In this document: positions 9,818-20,799 of the stretch, piece by piece | Layout of the letters: each line of letters begins with the position of its first letter | Numbering within the stretch: the stretch's first letter is position 1 | Translations under genes and position numbers: made by a program | Notes under the pieces: generated by a model | What the model was told of the DNA's origin: nothing | The model's database searches: none | What the model saw: only the letters and a program-made list of their open reading frames with translations | Assembly (NCBI GenBank): GCA_964036315.1 | Contig: OZ038485.1 | Span: 97,241,860 to 97,305,859, forward strand | Length of the DNA: 64,000 bases | Reading direction: 5' to 3' | Origin: Acanthosepion esculentum | Lineage: Eukaryota; Mollusca; Cephalopoda; Sepiida; Sepiidae

Positions 9818-10102
9818 CGGTGGAATAATGGATAGCGGCTCAGATTGAGGAATCGGAGAGCCGAGTTCAAATCCCAGTCAAATCCATTACATTCACTTAG
9901 ATGCTAATATCCTTGGGAAATGTATGAATCCTCTTCTTCTCCCCCCATCTATGGATAAATAGTAGGACACACCGGGTTTTATAGCCTTGGATGACAACTG
10001 GTCTACCGCAGAGAAAAAAATCTGCCACGTCAGTCATGTATCGAAAGATACATGATCGCCGAAGCCTGTATCAAGCATGGCACATAACTGACTGACTGAG
10101 TA
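9818..10102 (+). mobile_element. tRNA-derived SINE, near full length (family A)
   Basis: Starts ggcggcacggtggaataatg, with an A-box-like tggatagcggctcag and a B-box-like gagttcaaatccc, then the body (acattcacttagatgctaat, accgggttttatagccttgg, gacaactggtctaccgcaga) and the tail catgtatcgaaagatacatg...cacataactgactgac. The tail contains the palindrome tgtatcgaaagataca. It interrupts the Tc1-like 3' segment: the sequence either side is contiguous in the copy at 35371-36309. Transcription would be by RNA polymerase III and mobilisation by a LINE in trans. Confidence 0.85.
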
Positions 10103-10240
10103 ATTATACATTCTTATCAAAGTAGTGTCCACTAGTGTTATAAAAACCTCGGAGAATTCCAGTAAGACATCTTTAATCATTTCTAAGATACAACGGTTCA
10201 AATCTTAATCTTATAATTGAACATTTTTGCTGTTACACCC

Positions 10241-10242
<2 letters not shown>

Positions 10243-10316
<74 letters not shown>
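10243..10316. repeat. (TA)n abutting the right transposon end
   Basis: About 72 bp of TA starting at the target TA, followed by a GT/GCGC-rich run to 10370. Confidence 0.95.
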
Positions 10317-10318
<2 letters not shown>

Positions 10319-10399
10319 TGCATGCGTCTCTCCATCTGTGTGTGTGTGTGTGCGTGCGCACGCGCGCACGTTGTGTCATTAAAAATGACTGAGAAGGCA

Positions 10400-12335
10400 C
10401 TTCAGTTATGTTTTTATTTTATTTTTTCTTCTTTTCTTTTATTTTTTTCGTTTTCGAACATTTTGTATAGAGAAATTGTCCTAATGAGTGTTAGTCCCAA
10501 ACAGTTCGTTCTTTCTTATTATTTCACTGTTTCTTCCTGTCTTTTTTTTTTTTTCCTGTATCACTTTTTTGTCTTTGCTTTAATATTTTCTTTATCTCTC
10601 CTTGTCTTTTGTTTACTTTTTTTCTCTATCTCTGTTTTTGTTTTAGTTTTTCTTTATCCATTTCAGTCTTTGCTTGATTTTTTCCTGTGTCTTTCTTTTA
10701 TGTTTTCTCTATCTCTTTCTTTCTTCCGTTTATTTTTTCTCTATCTCTTTCTTTCTTCCGTTTATTTTTTCTCTATCTCTTTCTGTCTTTCGTTTACTTG
10801 TTCTCTATCTCTTTCTGTTTTTGTTTCCCTTTTCTCTATCACTTTATCACTTTCTGTTGTTTAGGTCTTTCCATATCGCTTATTTATTTCAATATTACTT
10901 TCTGTTTTAGTTTTTCTCTGTCACTTTCTTTTTTTCTATTTCTTTATTATTCTCGCCTTCTTTTGTTTATTTATATCCGTCTCTTCCATCTATTTATTTC
11001 TCTCCCTATTTCTTTCTTTTGTTTATTTTTTTTTGCTATTTTCTTCATTCTGTTGGCCGTTTTTATTCTTTATCTCTTTCTCTTACCTCTATATTTTGCT
11101 ATAATTTTCTGTTCATTCTCTCTTTTCCTCGTAGTATTCTTCAGCTTGGCATTTTGCCTCTTAGTTCTTTTCCTTTTTTTTTTTTTATTTCAGGTCATCT
11201 TTTGTTACTTCCATCATTTTTACATTTCAAATTTATCATTTCTTATTTTCTTTTTTTTTTCGTTCGTTCGTTCTTTCTTTCTTTTTTACCTTTCTTCTTT
11301 CTTTCTTTCCTTTTTCTTTTAATATTTGTTTTCTTTTCTCTGTACTCTTTTTTGTTCAACCTCTTTATTCACTCAGTTTCTTTATTTACTTTACGTTACA
11401 AATTTATCTGTAGTTAATTCACTTTCTTTTTCTTTCTTTTATATTTTTTGCATCTTCTATTTTTCCTTAGTTCATTCTCTTGCTTTTTAATTCATTATTT
11501 CATTCATTCGTTTATTCATTCAGTCATTCCTTCATCCTTTCTTTATTTCTTTTTACTTTTTAGCTTTAGTTTATTCGCATTAATTTTTTATTCTTTCTTT
11601 CTTTCTTTCTTTACAATTTTTTGATTTGTCGTTTTTTTTTAGTTCATTCTTTTCTATCTTTCTACTTTCTTTCTTTCTTTTTTCCGGTATCTTCTGTTTT
11701 TTCCTTAGTTCATTCTCTTTCTTTTTTAATTCATTATTTCATTCATTCGTTTATTCATTCAGTCATTCCTTCATCCTTTCTTTATTTCTTTTTACTTTTT
11801 AGCTTTAGTTTATTCGCATTAATTTTTTCTTTATCTTTCTTTCTTTCTTTCTTTACAATGTTTTGTTTTGTCGTTTTTTTTTTGTTCATTCTTTTCTATC
11901 TTTCTACTTTGTTTCTTTCTTTTTTCCGGTATCTTCTGCTTTTTCCTTAGTTCATTCTCTTTCTTTTTTAATTCATTATTTCATTCCTTCGTTAATTCAT
12001 TATTTATTTTAAATTTTTACCTTTAGCTCGTTCTCTTTCTTTTTCTTTCGTTTTCTTTCTTTCTTTTTCTTTCTTTCTTTTTTATTTTACAATCTTTAAT
12101 TTTCTCGTTTTGCCTTTAGGTCATTCATTTCTTTTTTCATTTTCTTTCTTTCGTTTTCTTTTCTTACTTTCTTTCTTTCACATTTCCTATGCCTTTATAT
12201 TTCCCAGTATTTCCGGCTTTTACTCGTCCTCTTCCTTTCTTTTTTTCTTTTTCTTTTTCTTTTTTTCGTTTAATATCTTCCTTCAACGATTTCACATTGA
12301 CTTCCTTTATTCTCGACAACAAATCTTTAATCGCG
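10400..12335 (+). repeat. Polypyrimidine tract of about 1.9 kb
   Basis: The plus strand is overwhelmingly T and C, built of TTTC, CTTT and CTCTATCT variants, with few purines. The open frames over it (FFFSLSLS-type protein) are compositional artefacts. Internal periodicities include a 36-bp unit (tttctctatctctttctttc, about 10690-10830). Mirror-symmetric pyrimidine runs of this kind can form triplex DNA. Confidence 0.92.
11440..11990 (+). repeat. About 239-bp tandem duplication inside the pyrimidine tract
   Basis: The string ttccttagttcattctct occurs near 11464, 11702 and 11943. The intervening sequence, including cagtcattccttcatccttt and the taatttttt...tcgtttttttt segments, repeats in the same order, giving a little over two copies. 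Confidence 0.85.
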
Positions 12336-12985
12336 CTTACAGTCTTTAACTACTTCCAGAAGTAAAACCGACCGTTATTTATTTTTCAAATACTCATCTT
12401 CAAATACCTCGTCACTATCCTCTCATTGTGCGTCCCTATCCCATCCCATTATTGCACGTTGTTCAAAGGACGATGGTGATCAGATGAATTTCCATGGCCG
12501 TCTCGAGAACAAAATCGATGCGTGGGAGGCATAAAGAACGCATAGAGACCAAAGAAAGAGAAGCCATTTAGAAGGATCTGTTCATCAAAATGTACATAAA
12601 GCAGCTACGTCACGCCTGATAATCAGATCGACCTTGACCAACATCGCACGGTCATTAAGCCATCATGTCGGCCTGAGATTCAGGACAACTCAAAGATGCG
12701 TGGCAATTCAAAGACGCATTATTTTAATTCGTGTAAGGTCACTGGAAATTGTCCGGGTTAATGCGAATAAACTACTGTGTCTCTTCTGTTATCTGCTGTT
12801 CAGGAAGCAGTTAATATCTTTCTAAAAATGTTACCTTACTGTAAATGCTCGATGTTGCGCCCCTTCCCGTATAAGCGCCTGATTTTCCCCAAGGAATTTA
12901 AAATAAGCGCCCCTCTCAAATAAAACGAATATATTTGAGAAATGAAAGGGTACTAATTCGGATTTAGTACTTTAAGGGGTACTTA
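12336..12985. other. Unassigned region of ordinary composition
   Basis: The longest frame is 63 codons (12634-12825, plus) with no recognisable motif. A sequence rich in gcgcccc near 12855-12915 may be part of a dispersed repeat. No gene supported. Confidence 0.45.
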
Positions 12986-12989
12986 ATTT

Positions 12990-13003
12990 AATAAAAAAAT
13001 AAA

Positions 13004-13067
<64 letters not shown>

Positions 13068-13080
13068 TGATGATGATGAT
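12990..13080. repeat. (TAAA)n, (TAA)n, (TGA)n compound microsatellite
   Basis: AAAT repeats pass into ATA trinucleotides and then GAT trinucleotides, directly ahead of a SINE head. Confidence 0.95.
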
Positions 13081-13475
13081 GGGCACGTGGCCGAGTGGTT
13101 AGAACGTTCGCATTCTGAAAATGAGAGCCGGGTTTGAATCTCACCATGGTCGATTTGTCAGGTAAGAGACTTCCTGATGTTATCGTACTGGATGTGGCAA
13201 AAACCATACCACAAGTTGACGCAAGCCTTGTGATTGAAATTAGGTAGACTGAACTCACTGAATTCACAAGTCATCGTGGCCGAGTGTTTGAGCCTGCTGG
13301 CGTTGTTCAAATTGTTCACGCTAGATAACACGCACTTTCCCTGAAACTGTAACTAAATTCTGCTCAGCACAGGTTGGCTTTATGGGTGTTGAATAAACAC
13401 AAATGCGCCGGAGCAAGCGTCTGCAATAGGGATTGGCTAGTCGCCCTAGTAGACGGATAGCCAGCTATAAATGCA
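13081..13475 (+). mobile_element. tRNA-derived SINE (family B)
   Basis: The head gcacgtggccgagtggttag resembles the A-box region of a class II tRNA (Ser/Leu), and gggtttgaatctcacc the B box. The body (gacttcctgatgttatcg, agtcatcgtggccgagtg, gataacacgc) ends near ctagtagacggatagcc. A second copy is at 25626-26010. The body contains a second tggccgagtg, suggesting an internally duplicated tRNA-like part. Confidence 0.8.
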
Positions 13476-13699
13476 TACAATTTAATAAAAAAACAATTTC
13501 TGAAGATTAGTTACAGAGATTATTTAATCTCAAAATGTTTGTATTTTTCTGTTTTTCTTTTTGAGTTCATAGTTCAGAATAATGCAGTTTTCATTATTGA
13601 CAGCCATTGCCGCATAGTCCCCGAGATTTACTTGACTATCCGCCGCACTGACGCAGGTTGTGACACAAGTTCAGTTTTTAACGTGAGGACCCGAGTGTT
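13476..13699. other. Unassigned stretch
   Basis: A 60-codon plus frame at 13539-13721 has no recognisable motif. Confidence 0.4.
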
Positions 13700-13797
13700 T
13701 CCACTCGGGCCGCTGGTCTAAGCTGGTCTTAGCTGGTCATAGCTTGTCTAAGCTGGTCAGAGCTTGCCTAAGCTAGCCATAGCCGGTCATACCACCG
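13700..13797 (+). repeat. 15-bp tandem repeat
   Basis: About six degenerate units of the form agctggtctaagctg run between 13705 and 13795. Confidence 0.8.
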
Positions 13798-13965
13798 CTA
13801 CGTAACAGATGTCGCGCATTTAGAATCAGAAACATTACTGAGAACATAGAAAGGGTAATCAGGAGGACAGCAGATAGCGATTGACATTACATTTAAATCC
13901 TTGCAGATCAAAGTTGGTTTAGCATTGCGCTTAAACTCGCAGCCTAGGCACCATAACCAAGAGCA

Positions 13966-14630
13966 ATATTTATTTGTAAATATTTACAAAATGTGGCACA
14001 AAGCCAAAAATGAGGAATAGGAGGGGGGAAAGGACGGTCCTCTGTTTTAACGTTAAACTTAGCTAGCCACAAACACTGACCCAGACATACCACAATATTC
14101 CTAACACCAAAACAACACATTCTTACTTACCTTTCTTACTACATTCACCATAATACCTCATTGTCTCTATGAAAATCTTAACTCGTCACTATATGTATAA
14201 TTCATTGTCTCTGGAGGGAGGGGAATAAAACAACAATTTAAAAACTATCCCCGATAAGTATTTACAATGTGAAAAAGAAAAACTATTTACAAGAAACCAA
14301 ATAAAATATTGTTAGTAATACCCACCCCACAAGGAGGAGAGCGATATTTATTCGGCTATGTACAGAAATGTGGCACAAGGCCAAAATGGGGAAAAGGACG
14401 GTCTTCATCTGTCTTAACTTTAAACTTACCTAGCCACAAACACTGACCCAGATATACCACAATATTCCTAACACCAAAACAACACATTCTTGCTTACCTT
14501 CCTTACTACATCCACCATAATACCTCGTTGTCTCTATGAAAATTCTAACTAGTCACTATATGTATAATTCATTATCTGCGGAGGGAGTGTATTAAAACAA
14601 CAATTTAAAAACTAGCTCCAATGAGTGGTT
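13966..14630 (+). repeat. Direct duplication of a roughly 295-bp segment
   Basis: 13966-14260 and 14338-14630 share long identical stretches (gccacaaacactgacccaga, ccacaatattcctaacacca, ttcattgtctctggaggg and its variant). Each begins with a atttatttgtaaat or atttattcggctat motif followed by atgtggcacaa. They could be two LTRs of a very short element or a tandem segmental duplication. No internal coding sequence is present. Confidence 0.8.
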
Positions 14631-14692
14631 ACCATAACGAAGAACTCATCCGAACAATTACCATGAACTCGCTTGGATCGCGCTCTTCTCTA

Positions 14693-14695
<3 letters not shown>

Positions 14696-14731
<36 letters not shown>

Positions 14732-14732
14732 T
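14696..14732. repeat. (TTA)n microsatellite
   Basis: About twelve ATT units. Confidence 0.95.
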
Positions 14733-14769
14733 GTATGGCTCTTCGGGGTGCTGAAAAGTTTAAAAGTAT

Positions 14770-15005
14770 TGTAACCTAGAAAGGGTTACTGGAAGAGGAA
14801 TAACCAAAACGATGGTTAGAAATGAAATGGTAATCGTTAAAGCATCAACAAAATACAATACTCGCCAGCGGCGTGAAGTAGGTAAACCACTGCTAGTGGT
14901 GGACTACTTAGACAGCACATTACCCCCCCCCACTTACAATAGTATCCAACGTATTTATGAGGATTGGGATATACCCATTAATGTTGATAGGTACAGTATA
15001 TAACA
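14770..15005 (+). repeat. Dispersed repeat, copy without internal array
   Basis: Starts tgtaacctagaaagggttac and contains actcgccagcggcgtgaagt and tatttatgaggattgggata. The same start and end frame the region 39371-40360, which has about three 245-bp tandem units inserted in the middle. The 63-codon frame here is not convincing. Confidence 0.75.
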
Positions 15006-15169
15006 AAAAGTATATCCAATTACTATGTACATTTCATTATTTATTTGAATTCATCGATTAGCATTGCTTTCTGGATAGCTTAGATTGTTAAGATAGTGCC
15101 TATCAATAATAATTCCAGGTAGGACTTCTTAGGATGTCTACATTCCCTTCTCTATGTACTGTGTCCCTT

Positions 15170-16100
15170 CCGGACGTAGGTGGCTCTGGCTCTCCACAAT
15201 TTCATGCCCTAATAGTCTTTTTGTTAATTCTTTTAAACCTTGCTCCGCCATCCATTTACTCAAGCTCACTCGAAGGCCAGAGGGACAGAGAAAAACAAGG
15301 AAAACCTAATTAGTGAGCTTGAGTCCTGTAAGTATCAGATTTTCCAATCCCCCTTTCTTCATTATGAGCCCTAGAAATTTCAATCGTCTCTTCCTGATGG
15401 TAAGTATAAGTTTCATTTTTTTCCATTTTCTAGTCGTCCATGATATCTTCAGCATCCTTCTGTAGAACGAAATTTCTGTTGCTTCAAGTCTCTTCTTCAT
15501 CTCTGAGAAGATTTCCCAGAATTTACTAACATATAGGAGGACATATATCACGAAACAGTTCATTACGTTTTTCGGATTCTTAATACTTGACTTAACTTTT
15601 GGAAAGCATCTTTGGTTATTCCAACTTGCCTTGGGATTTCAGTGTCGCACTTTCCGTCCTCTGTTAAAAACGCTTCTCAGATATTTAAATTGGTATACTG
15701 GACTGGTATCTACAATGTGTACTTTGCATATTGAGCTGTTCCATGCATTCTGTCTTCTTGCAATTGATTTAGCGATTGTTTAAATTACAGTCCCGAAAAC
15801 AGTAAGACTAAAAATTCAATCAAACAGAAATACTGATATTACATAACAGTTAAGTACTCTTTTCTTTGTTGTTTCTAACAAAATTTGTCTGTTTCTTAAT
15901 ACTCTGCTTAGCCTTTGGAAGGCTTCTTTTGCTATTCTAATGCACCTTTGGATTTCAGTGTCACACTTTCCGTCTTTGTTTAAACACTTTCCAGATATTT
16001 AAATTATTTTACTTATTTGGTTTTGGTATCTCCAATTTTTGATTTTCATGTTAGGTTCGTCTTTTTTCTAACAAACCTGCACGTTGTATAGGTTAAATAA
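15170..16100 (-). pseudogene. RTE-type LINE, C-terminal remnants
   Basis: Minus-strand frames read VLLYVSKFWEIFSEMKKRLE, ATEISFYRRMLKISWT and RKRRLKFLGLIMKKGGLENL, the conserved C-terminal region that follows the reverse transcriptase of RTE-like endonuclease-reverse transcriptases. Further upstream in the element (15600-15790, higher coordinates) the GKCDTEI-type segment is readable in broken frames, and a second diverged piece of the same segment lies at 15850-16080. The longest clean stretch is 85 codons at 15306-15563. Stops and frameshifts rule out activity. Other fragments of this family are at 27030, 34950, 46650, 47950, 50115, 50965, 51541, 62525 and 63480. Confidence 0.85.
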
Positions 16101-16453
16101 TAATGTAAGCTGTTTGTATCTAGTAAATATTCTGAATTATTCTATCATCTTTTTCAAATCTATATATAAAATATTGTAACTTCCGTAAGTCAGTCCGTCG
16201 CACCCTCTAAAATAACCAATCGAAAGCAAATTTGGAGGAAAAGTACAAACAGATAAAGGAGTATAAATTACAGTTGGTTATACTATGGTACATAGCTTAG
16301 TACAATAAATTTTCATTAATTTTTGGGGAAAAATTAAAAGTTTTATTATTTAACATAAAAAATACTCCCACTATTTTAAAATACGATTTAATGATAAAAA
16401 TAAATAATACATTTTTAATTAAAATGCAATTTTGTTTTTTTAATATCTTTTCT

Positions 16454-16742
<289 letters not shown>

Positions 16743-16774
16743 ATATATATATATATATATCGAATAATACAGTT

Positions 16775-16952
16775 TCTAGTTCCTGCATTTGCGAGGGCTA
16801 TAAACAAATCACAAGGCCAAACCCTTCAAAAAGTTGGAATTTAGCTCCAGAAAGAAATATTTACGCATGAACAGTTGTATTTTGCATGCTCAAGAGTAAG
16901 AAATCCTAAGGATTTATTTTTCACTGTTAAAAAGATAAAAAGCAAAAAATAG
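16775..16952 (+). pseudogene. Pif1-like helicase C-terminus (Helitron type)
   Basis: The frame reads PAFARAINKSQGQTLQKVGI, a TAG stop at 16842-16844, then EIFTHEQLYFACSRVRNPKD and LFFTVKK, ending at a TAG at 16950-16952. INKSQGQTL and the QLY-ACSRVR block are helicase motifs V and VI of Pif1-like helicases, which in animal genomes are usually carried by Helitron rolling-circle transposons. Only the last 60 or so codons are present, with one internal stop, directly after a TA microsatellite. A host PIF1 fragment is less likely because of the neighbourhood and the absence of the rest of the domain. Confidence 0.75.
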
Positions 16953-17765
16953 ATTTTTTTTAAGAAACGTTCTTCCCCATGAAGTTTATTAAAACTGAAT
17001 TAAATTAAAGAAATTATTAAACCGTGAAGTAGGATTTTGTCAAAGTATTTTTCCAAAGAAACCAGCTCATTCAAATTTCCTCGATTGGTTTTCGAAATTG
17101 AACGAAACGTGGAGTTTGTAAATCTCGAGAAAAATGTTTGAGATAACTTCAACAATGCTAAATACAGTGCGGATGTCTACACGCGTCAGCGTTCTGCAAA
17201 AAATTATAGCAAATAAAATTTTCCAACCAGTTCAAACAGCTGTCTTGTTATAAGAAATTTAAGCTGGTTAAGTATACATCGCCTGCTTTTCTGGGAGAAA
17301 ACAGGCGATGTTTGGGACCCAGCTTAAAAATATTGACTTTCAAAAAATATTTTGCGTCCTTGCGATTTGTGGAAAAATAGCGGCGCGTGATTTATTTCGG
17401 AACCAATCAGAGAGCTTCGTTCCAAATCCCGAAACACAATCTGGAGCCGGTCCTGGTGTATAAGAGAAAAGAATTCGATTGAATCAATGGGGAGAAAAGA
17501 CCATATGCTGGTTGAATCTAGGCCACTTCGGTCAAGAACAACGACATAGAAGAAATTTGATACCGCCAGCCTAGGATTGAAACAAATCAAGACTGCTCCC
17601 TCATCTAAGTAAAATTCAAGGACTGGCGTGATATCTTTTTTTCACTGTTACCAAAAAAGGTCTGCCACGGACGTTATACCTACTACTTAAAAAGCATTTA
17701 GAGAAATAGTACCTTTCATTTTCTATATTTGTTATAATATCGTTTGCCATTCTGGGGACCTCATG
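16953..17765. other. Unassigned region apart from the hairpin
   Basis: A minus-strand 88-codon frame (17324-17590) has no recognisable domain. No other repeats were recognised. Confidence 0.4.
17261..17324. repeat. Strong hairpin
   Basis: acatcgcctg (17276-17285) pairs with caggcgatgt (17302-17311), extended inward by ttttct against agaaaa, and outward by aagctgg against cccagctt after a bulge. It could be the 3' hairpin of the Helitron-like remnant, although the expected CTRR end is not evident (CTTA follows). Confidence 0.7.
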
Positions 17766-17769
17766 CAGC

Positions 17770-18165
17770 ATAATATATATTTTTTATTGTAAAACGGTAT
17801 ACTTTGTTGTAAGTATATCCTTTATTGTAAAAGATATAATTTTATAGCCTTTATTGTAAAAGATATAATTTTATAGCCTTTATTGTAGAAGATATAATTG
17901 TATGTCCTTTATTGTAAAAGGTATAATTTTATATCCTTTATTTTAAAAGGTATAATTTTATATCCTTTATTGTAGAAGATATAATTGTATGTCCTTTATT
18001 GTAATATATATATAATATATTGAAGATATAATTGTATGTCCTTTATATATAAAATTTATATACTTTATTCTAAAAGGTATAATTTTATATCCTTTATTGT
18101 AGAAGATATAATTGTATGTCCTTTATTGTAAAAGGTATAATTTTATATCCTTTATTTTAAAAAAG
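17770..18165 (+). repeat. About 31-bp tandem array
   Basis: Roughly a dozen units of the form tcctttattgtaaaaggtat followed by aattttata or aattgtatg. Two sub-variants (with tatagcc or tatgtcc ends) alternate, indicating a higher-order pattern. One unit near 18005-18020 has a local TA expansion. Confidence 0.9.
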
Positions 18166-18572
18166 GCATATTTCTTTGCACTATATACTTGTATTTGCAT
18201 TACATGTTTTCTATTTGTATATACATGTTACTGGACATTATTGGCACGCAAAGCACCTCGTGTAATTTTCCTTTCATTTTTGTATGTTCTATAAATTTAA
18301 CGCATTTCTCTTTTTAAACTCGGTTGGTGTCGTCTGTCTTTGTCGTGTGCTTTGGCTTGAACATCAACGCTACCACAAACATTTGTTTGTGCTGAAAGGA
18401 AATTTCCTTTTATTGTACATTTTCTGTCTTTTAAATTTAAATCTCCCGTTGTAAGCCTGATGAGCGGGAGCAAAAACGGTTGCTTCGCGCGTTTTTTAAT
18501 ATGTCTAGTAATATTAAGCTTAATACTTTTATTGCTATGATAAAATTTTGTACCTTTAAAAAAAAATATCTT

Positions 18573-18576
<4 letters not shown>
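18166..18576. other. Unassigned stretch
   Basis: No gene. Minus-strand frames here run into the neighbouring TA repeat. Confidence 0.45.

Positions 18577-18641
<65 letters not shown>
18577..18641. repeat. (TA)n microsatellite
   Basis: About 65 bp of TA. Confidence 0.95.
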
Positions 18642-18647
<6 letters not shown>

Positions 18648-18710
18648 TCCCAATAGGATAGAATTCAAGTAGAACTCAATGTCCAGGACAGATTAAGAAT
18701 ATAATATAAA

Positions 18711-18830
18711 GGCTCAAACACTAATTTCCATGGTTATAATTTGCTTTTTGAATTTGTAGGTCTGATGATTAGGATCGTGATTAAGATTCCAATGTAATAA
18801 ATTATACCATAGAATATTAGTGTTTGAGCC

Positions 18831-18899
<69 letters not shown>

Positions 18900-18905
18900 T
18901 GCACG

Positions 18906-18963
<58 letters not shown>

Positions 18964-18974
18964 CGTGCAAGATA
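18711..18974. repeat. Two successive inverted repeats with TA loops
   Basis: aggctcaaacactaat (18711-18726) is reversed at 18816-18831, and tatcttgcacgttata (18894-18909) is reversed at 18959-18974 across a loop of pure TA. TA tracts also fill 18836-18896. The second hairpin would be continuous because the TA loop is itself self-complementary. Confidence 0.85.
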
Positions 18975-19325
18975 AATAAACAGCAATATTCTAAAACATT
19001 TTGCACAAACATACAAAAAATACGAATAACGTCATTTGAAACATATTTGACATGGCTTCATAGTATATAAATGATTTCATATCCTATGTGACGTCACGAT
19101 TTTAAAAATGGAAGTCAGTTGGACAGAAACATACGAAATTGTTAATGTCTGAAAGGAAAATAAACGATACACGGTACAAACGACAATGATCGTTTGCAAG
19201 TCTTCCTTTAGAAGGAAAAAAATTAAAAATGCTATGATTTTCGAATAAATATTTGGACGCGACAACTGGACATTATTTTAAAGAGAACAAAAATCAAAGA
19301 ACGAAAGCAGAAGAAAAATAGAATA
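18975..19325. other. Upstream region of the candidate gene
   Basis: Contains a perfect tgacgtca CRE octamer at 19089-19096 and an acgtca half-site near 19028. Both are about 240-300 bp upstream of the ATG at 19326. No clear TATA box or initiator could be assigned. Regulatory use is inference. Confidence 0.4.
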
Positions 19326-19766
19326 ATGCACATATTTGATTTATATTGGAACAACAAATGCAAATCGCTGATATGCAACAGATTGATCGACTTGTTTCCT
19401 CTGGAGGGTTTAACAGCTTTAGAATCGTTGTTGTTCATCTGTGTTATTACCGTCTACATCGCCATCGTAATTCGCCTGATCAAACACAGCGTCCGGGTGA
19501 TTTTCATAATTGCGACGATTCTATTCGTCGAATCTCTGCTAGACGTGATACAAGAGAGACTGTGCTCGCAAAATAACCCGGAGATGCTGACGAAACTGTT
19601 CGATTTCGAATACAGCCATCTTCGTCTAAACGACCGGGAGACCATCTGCACAATGCTCGCCTACAAAAGCCGGCTTTCGTTGAGGAACATTCTCGAATCA
19701 CTCTGTAAATTCTGCTCTGATTTCGACTTCAATGGATTTTTGGAAAGCATTATTCAGCAAATTTAA
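19326..19766 (+). CDS. Hypothetical small membrane protein (146 codons)
   Basis: I do not recognise the family. The frame runs from ATG to TAA without low-complexity sequence and is GC-richer than its surroundings, with many codons ending in C or G in its second half, which is unlike the shadows around it. The N-terminus (1-30) has two cysteines (12, 17). Two adjacent hydrophobic segments at about 34-52 and 56-75, separated by a short basic turn (IRLIKHS), suggest a membrane hairpin. The C-terminal 70 residues are soluble, charged and probably helical, with Cys near 80, 109, 127 and 130. The start was chosen as the first ATG of the open frame; the true N-terminus could be spliced. No introns, polyadenylation signal or homologue is evident. 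CA and TA microsatellites begin one base after the stop. It may be a lineage-specific gene, a single exon of a larger gene, or a retrocopy. Confidence 0.45.
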   Translation: MHIFDLYWNNKCKSLICNRLIDLFPLEGLTALESLLFICVITVYIAIVIRLIKHSVRVIFIIATILFVESLLDVIQERLCSQNNPEMLTKLFDFEYSHLRLNDRETICTMLAYKSRLSLRNILESLCKFCSDFDFNGFLESIIQQI

Positions 19767-19767
19767 C

Positions 19768-19771
19768 ACAC

Positions 19772-19824
<53 letters not shown>

Positions 19825-19865
19825 AATATAAAAAGTAGTTGTTACAACATCAGACTAGATTTTTA

Positions 19866-19960
<95 letters not shown>
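19768..19960. repeat. (CA)n and (TA)n microsatellites
   Basis: CA run then TA run (19768-19823), a 40-bp unique spacer, then a second TA run to 19960. Confidence 0.95.
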
Positions 19961-20047
19961 ATGAATAAGATTTATTAAATACATATACCAAGACTTCCAT
20001 TCGTTCAAATGATTGCCAATATAGCACCAACAATCACTGGTAAGAGA

Positions 20048-20049
<2 letters not shown>

Positions 20050-20086
<37 letters not shown>

Positions 20087-20226
20087 CTCAGGTTTTTGTC
20101 GTTTTTTTTTGTTTGTTTTTTTTTTGTTTTTGTTTTAAAATATCAGTAAAATTTATAAAGCAATTTATGCCCTTAGGTCACTGGTTGGGACCCGGAAGGA
20201 AATGTATATATAATAGAAATCAATGA

Positions 20227-20277
<51 letters not shown>
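20050..20277. repeat. Two (TAA)n runs with a T-rich spacer
   Basis: AAT runs at 20050-20086 and 20228-20276 flank a poly-T/G segment and a short unique sequence. Confidence 0.93.
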
Positions 20278-20689
20278 TAGTTTTAACCAGTAAAAATTTA
20301 ATATTTTTTCTGTTTTAAGATTATGATGAATCATTATTCTTAAGTTAACGATTAAATAAGATCATGACGGGTTCTATGATAATAACATCTCCGTAGAAAT
20401 CCCCCTTGTCGCATTAGGGCGTATATCTAGATACTTAGGAACCCCTTCAATCGGAGAGCGTCTGATTATATTGCGTTTACCGACCAGAAGGTATTTCTAA
20501 TTGGGCCCCACTTAAAATTGCTTAACAACTTTAACAAAATATCGCAATAACAATCATAAATATGAATGCTGGTCGTTATTGTAAGAATTGGTACAAATGA
20601 AAAGATTTGAAATTGACAACGTTTCCATTTCATTGAAACACCCGTTAAACACTTCTTTCTTTCTTTATTTCATTTAGTCTTGGTTTGGT
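20278..20689. other. Unassigned stretch
   Basis: The segment atatctagatacttaggaac...ccttcaatcggag (20430-20456) recurs at 48990-49028, so it belongs to a dispersed repeat. No gene. Confidence 0.5.
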
Positions 20690-20745
20690 TTGGTTTGTTT
20701 TACGGCATATCAACACCTCAATGGGTCATTTAATGCCGACAACTT
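20690..20745 (+). repeat. Dispersed repeat core (ggcatatcaac type)
   Basis: The sequence ttacggcatatcaacacctc...gggtcatttaatgcc occurs here, reversed at about 21385-21440 and 22470-22530, and again in plus sense near 23455-23495 and 55875-55930. Confidence 0.75.
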
Positions 20746-20799
20746 TTTTTTTTCCTTGTAATATTTTTGTTTTGTCAAAAATCTATTTCTGTTAATATT

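Noticed and set aside
10217..12349. Long Phe/Ser/Leu-rich frames (up to 215 codons) resembling membrane proteins
   Set aside because: They follow from TTTC/CTTT composition; three phases are open over the same bases and codon use is purely compositional.
13966..14630. Pair of LTRs bounding a miniature retrotransposon
   Set aside because: No TG...CA ends, primer site or polypurine tract could be placed; kept as a direct duplication.
18836..18960. Replication origin or centromeric element based on TA content
   Set aside because: TA tracts are everywhere in the window; nothing singles this one out.
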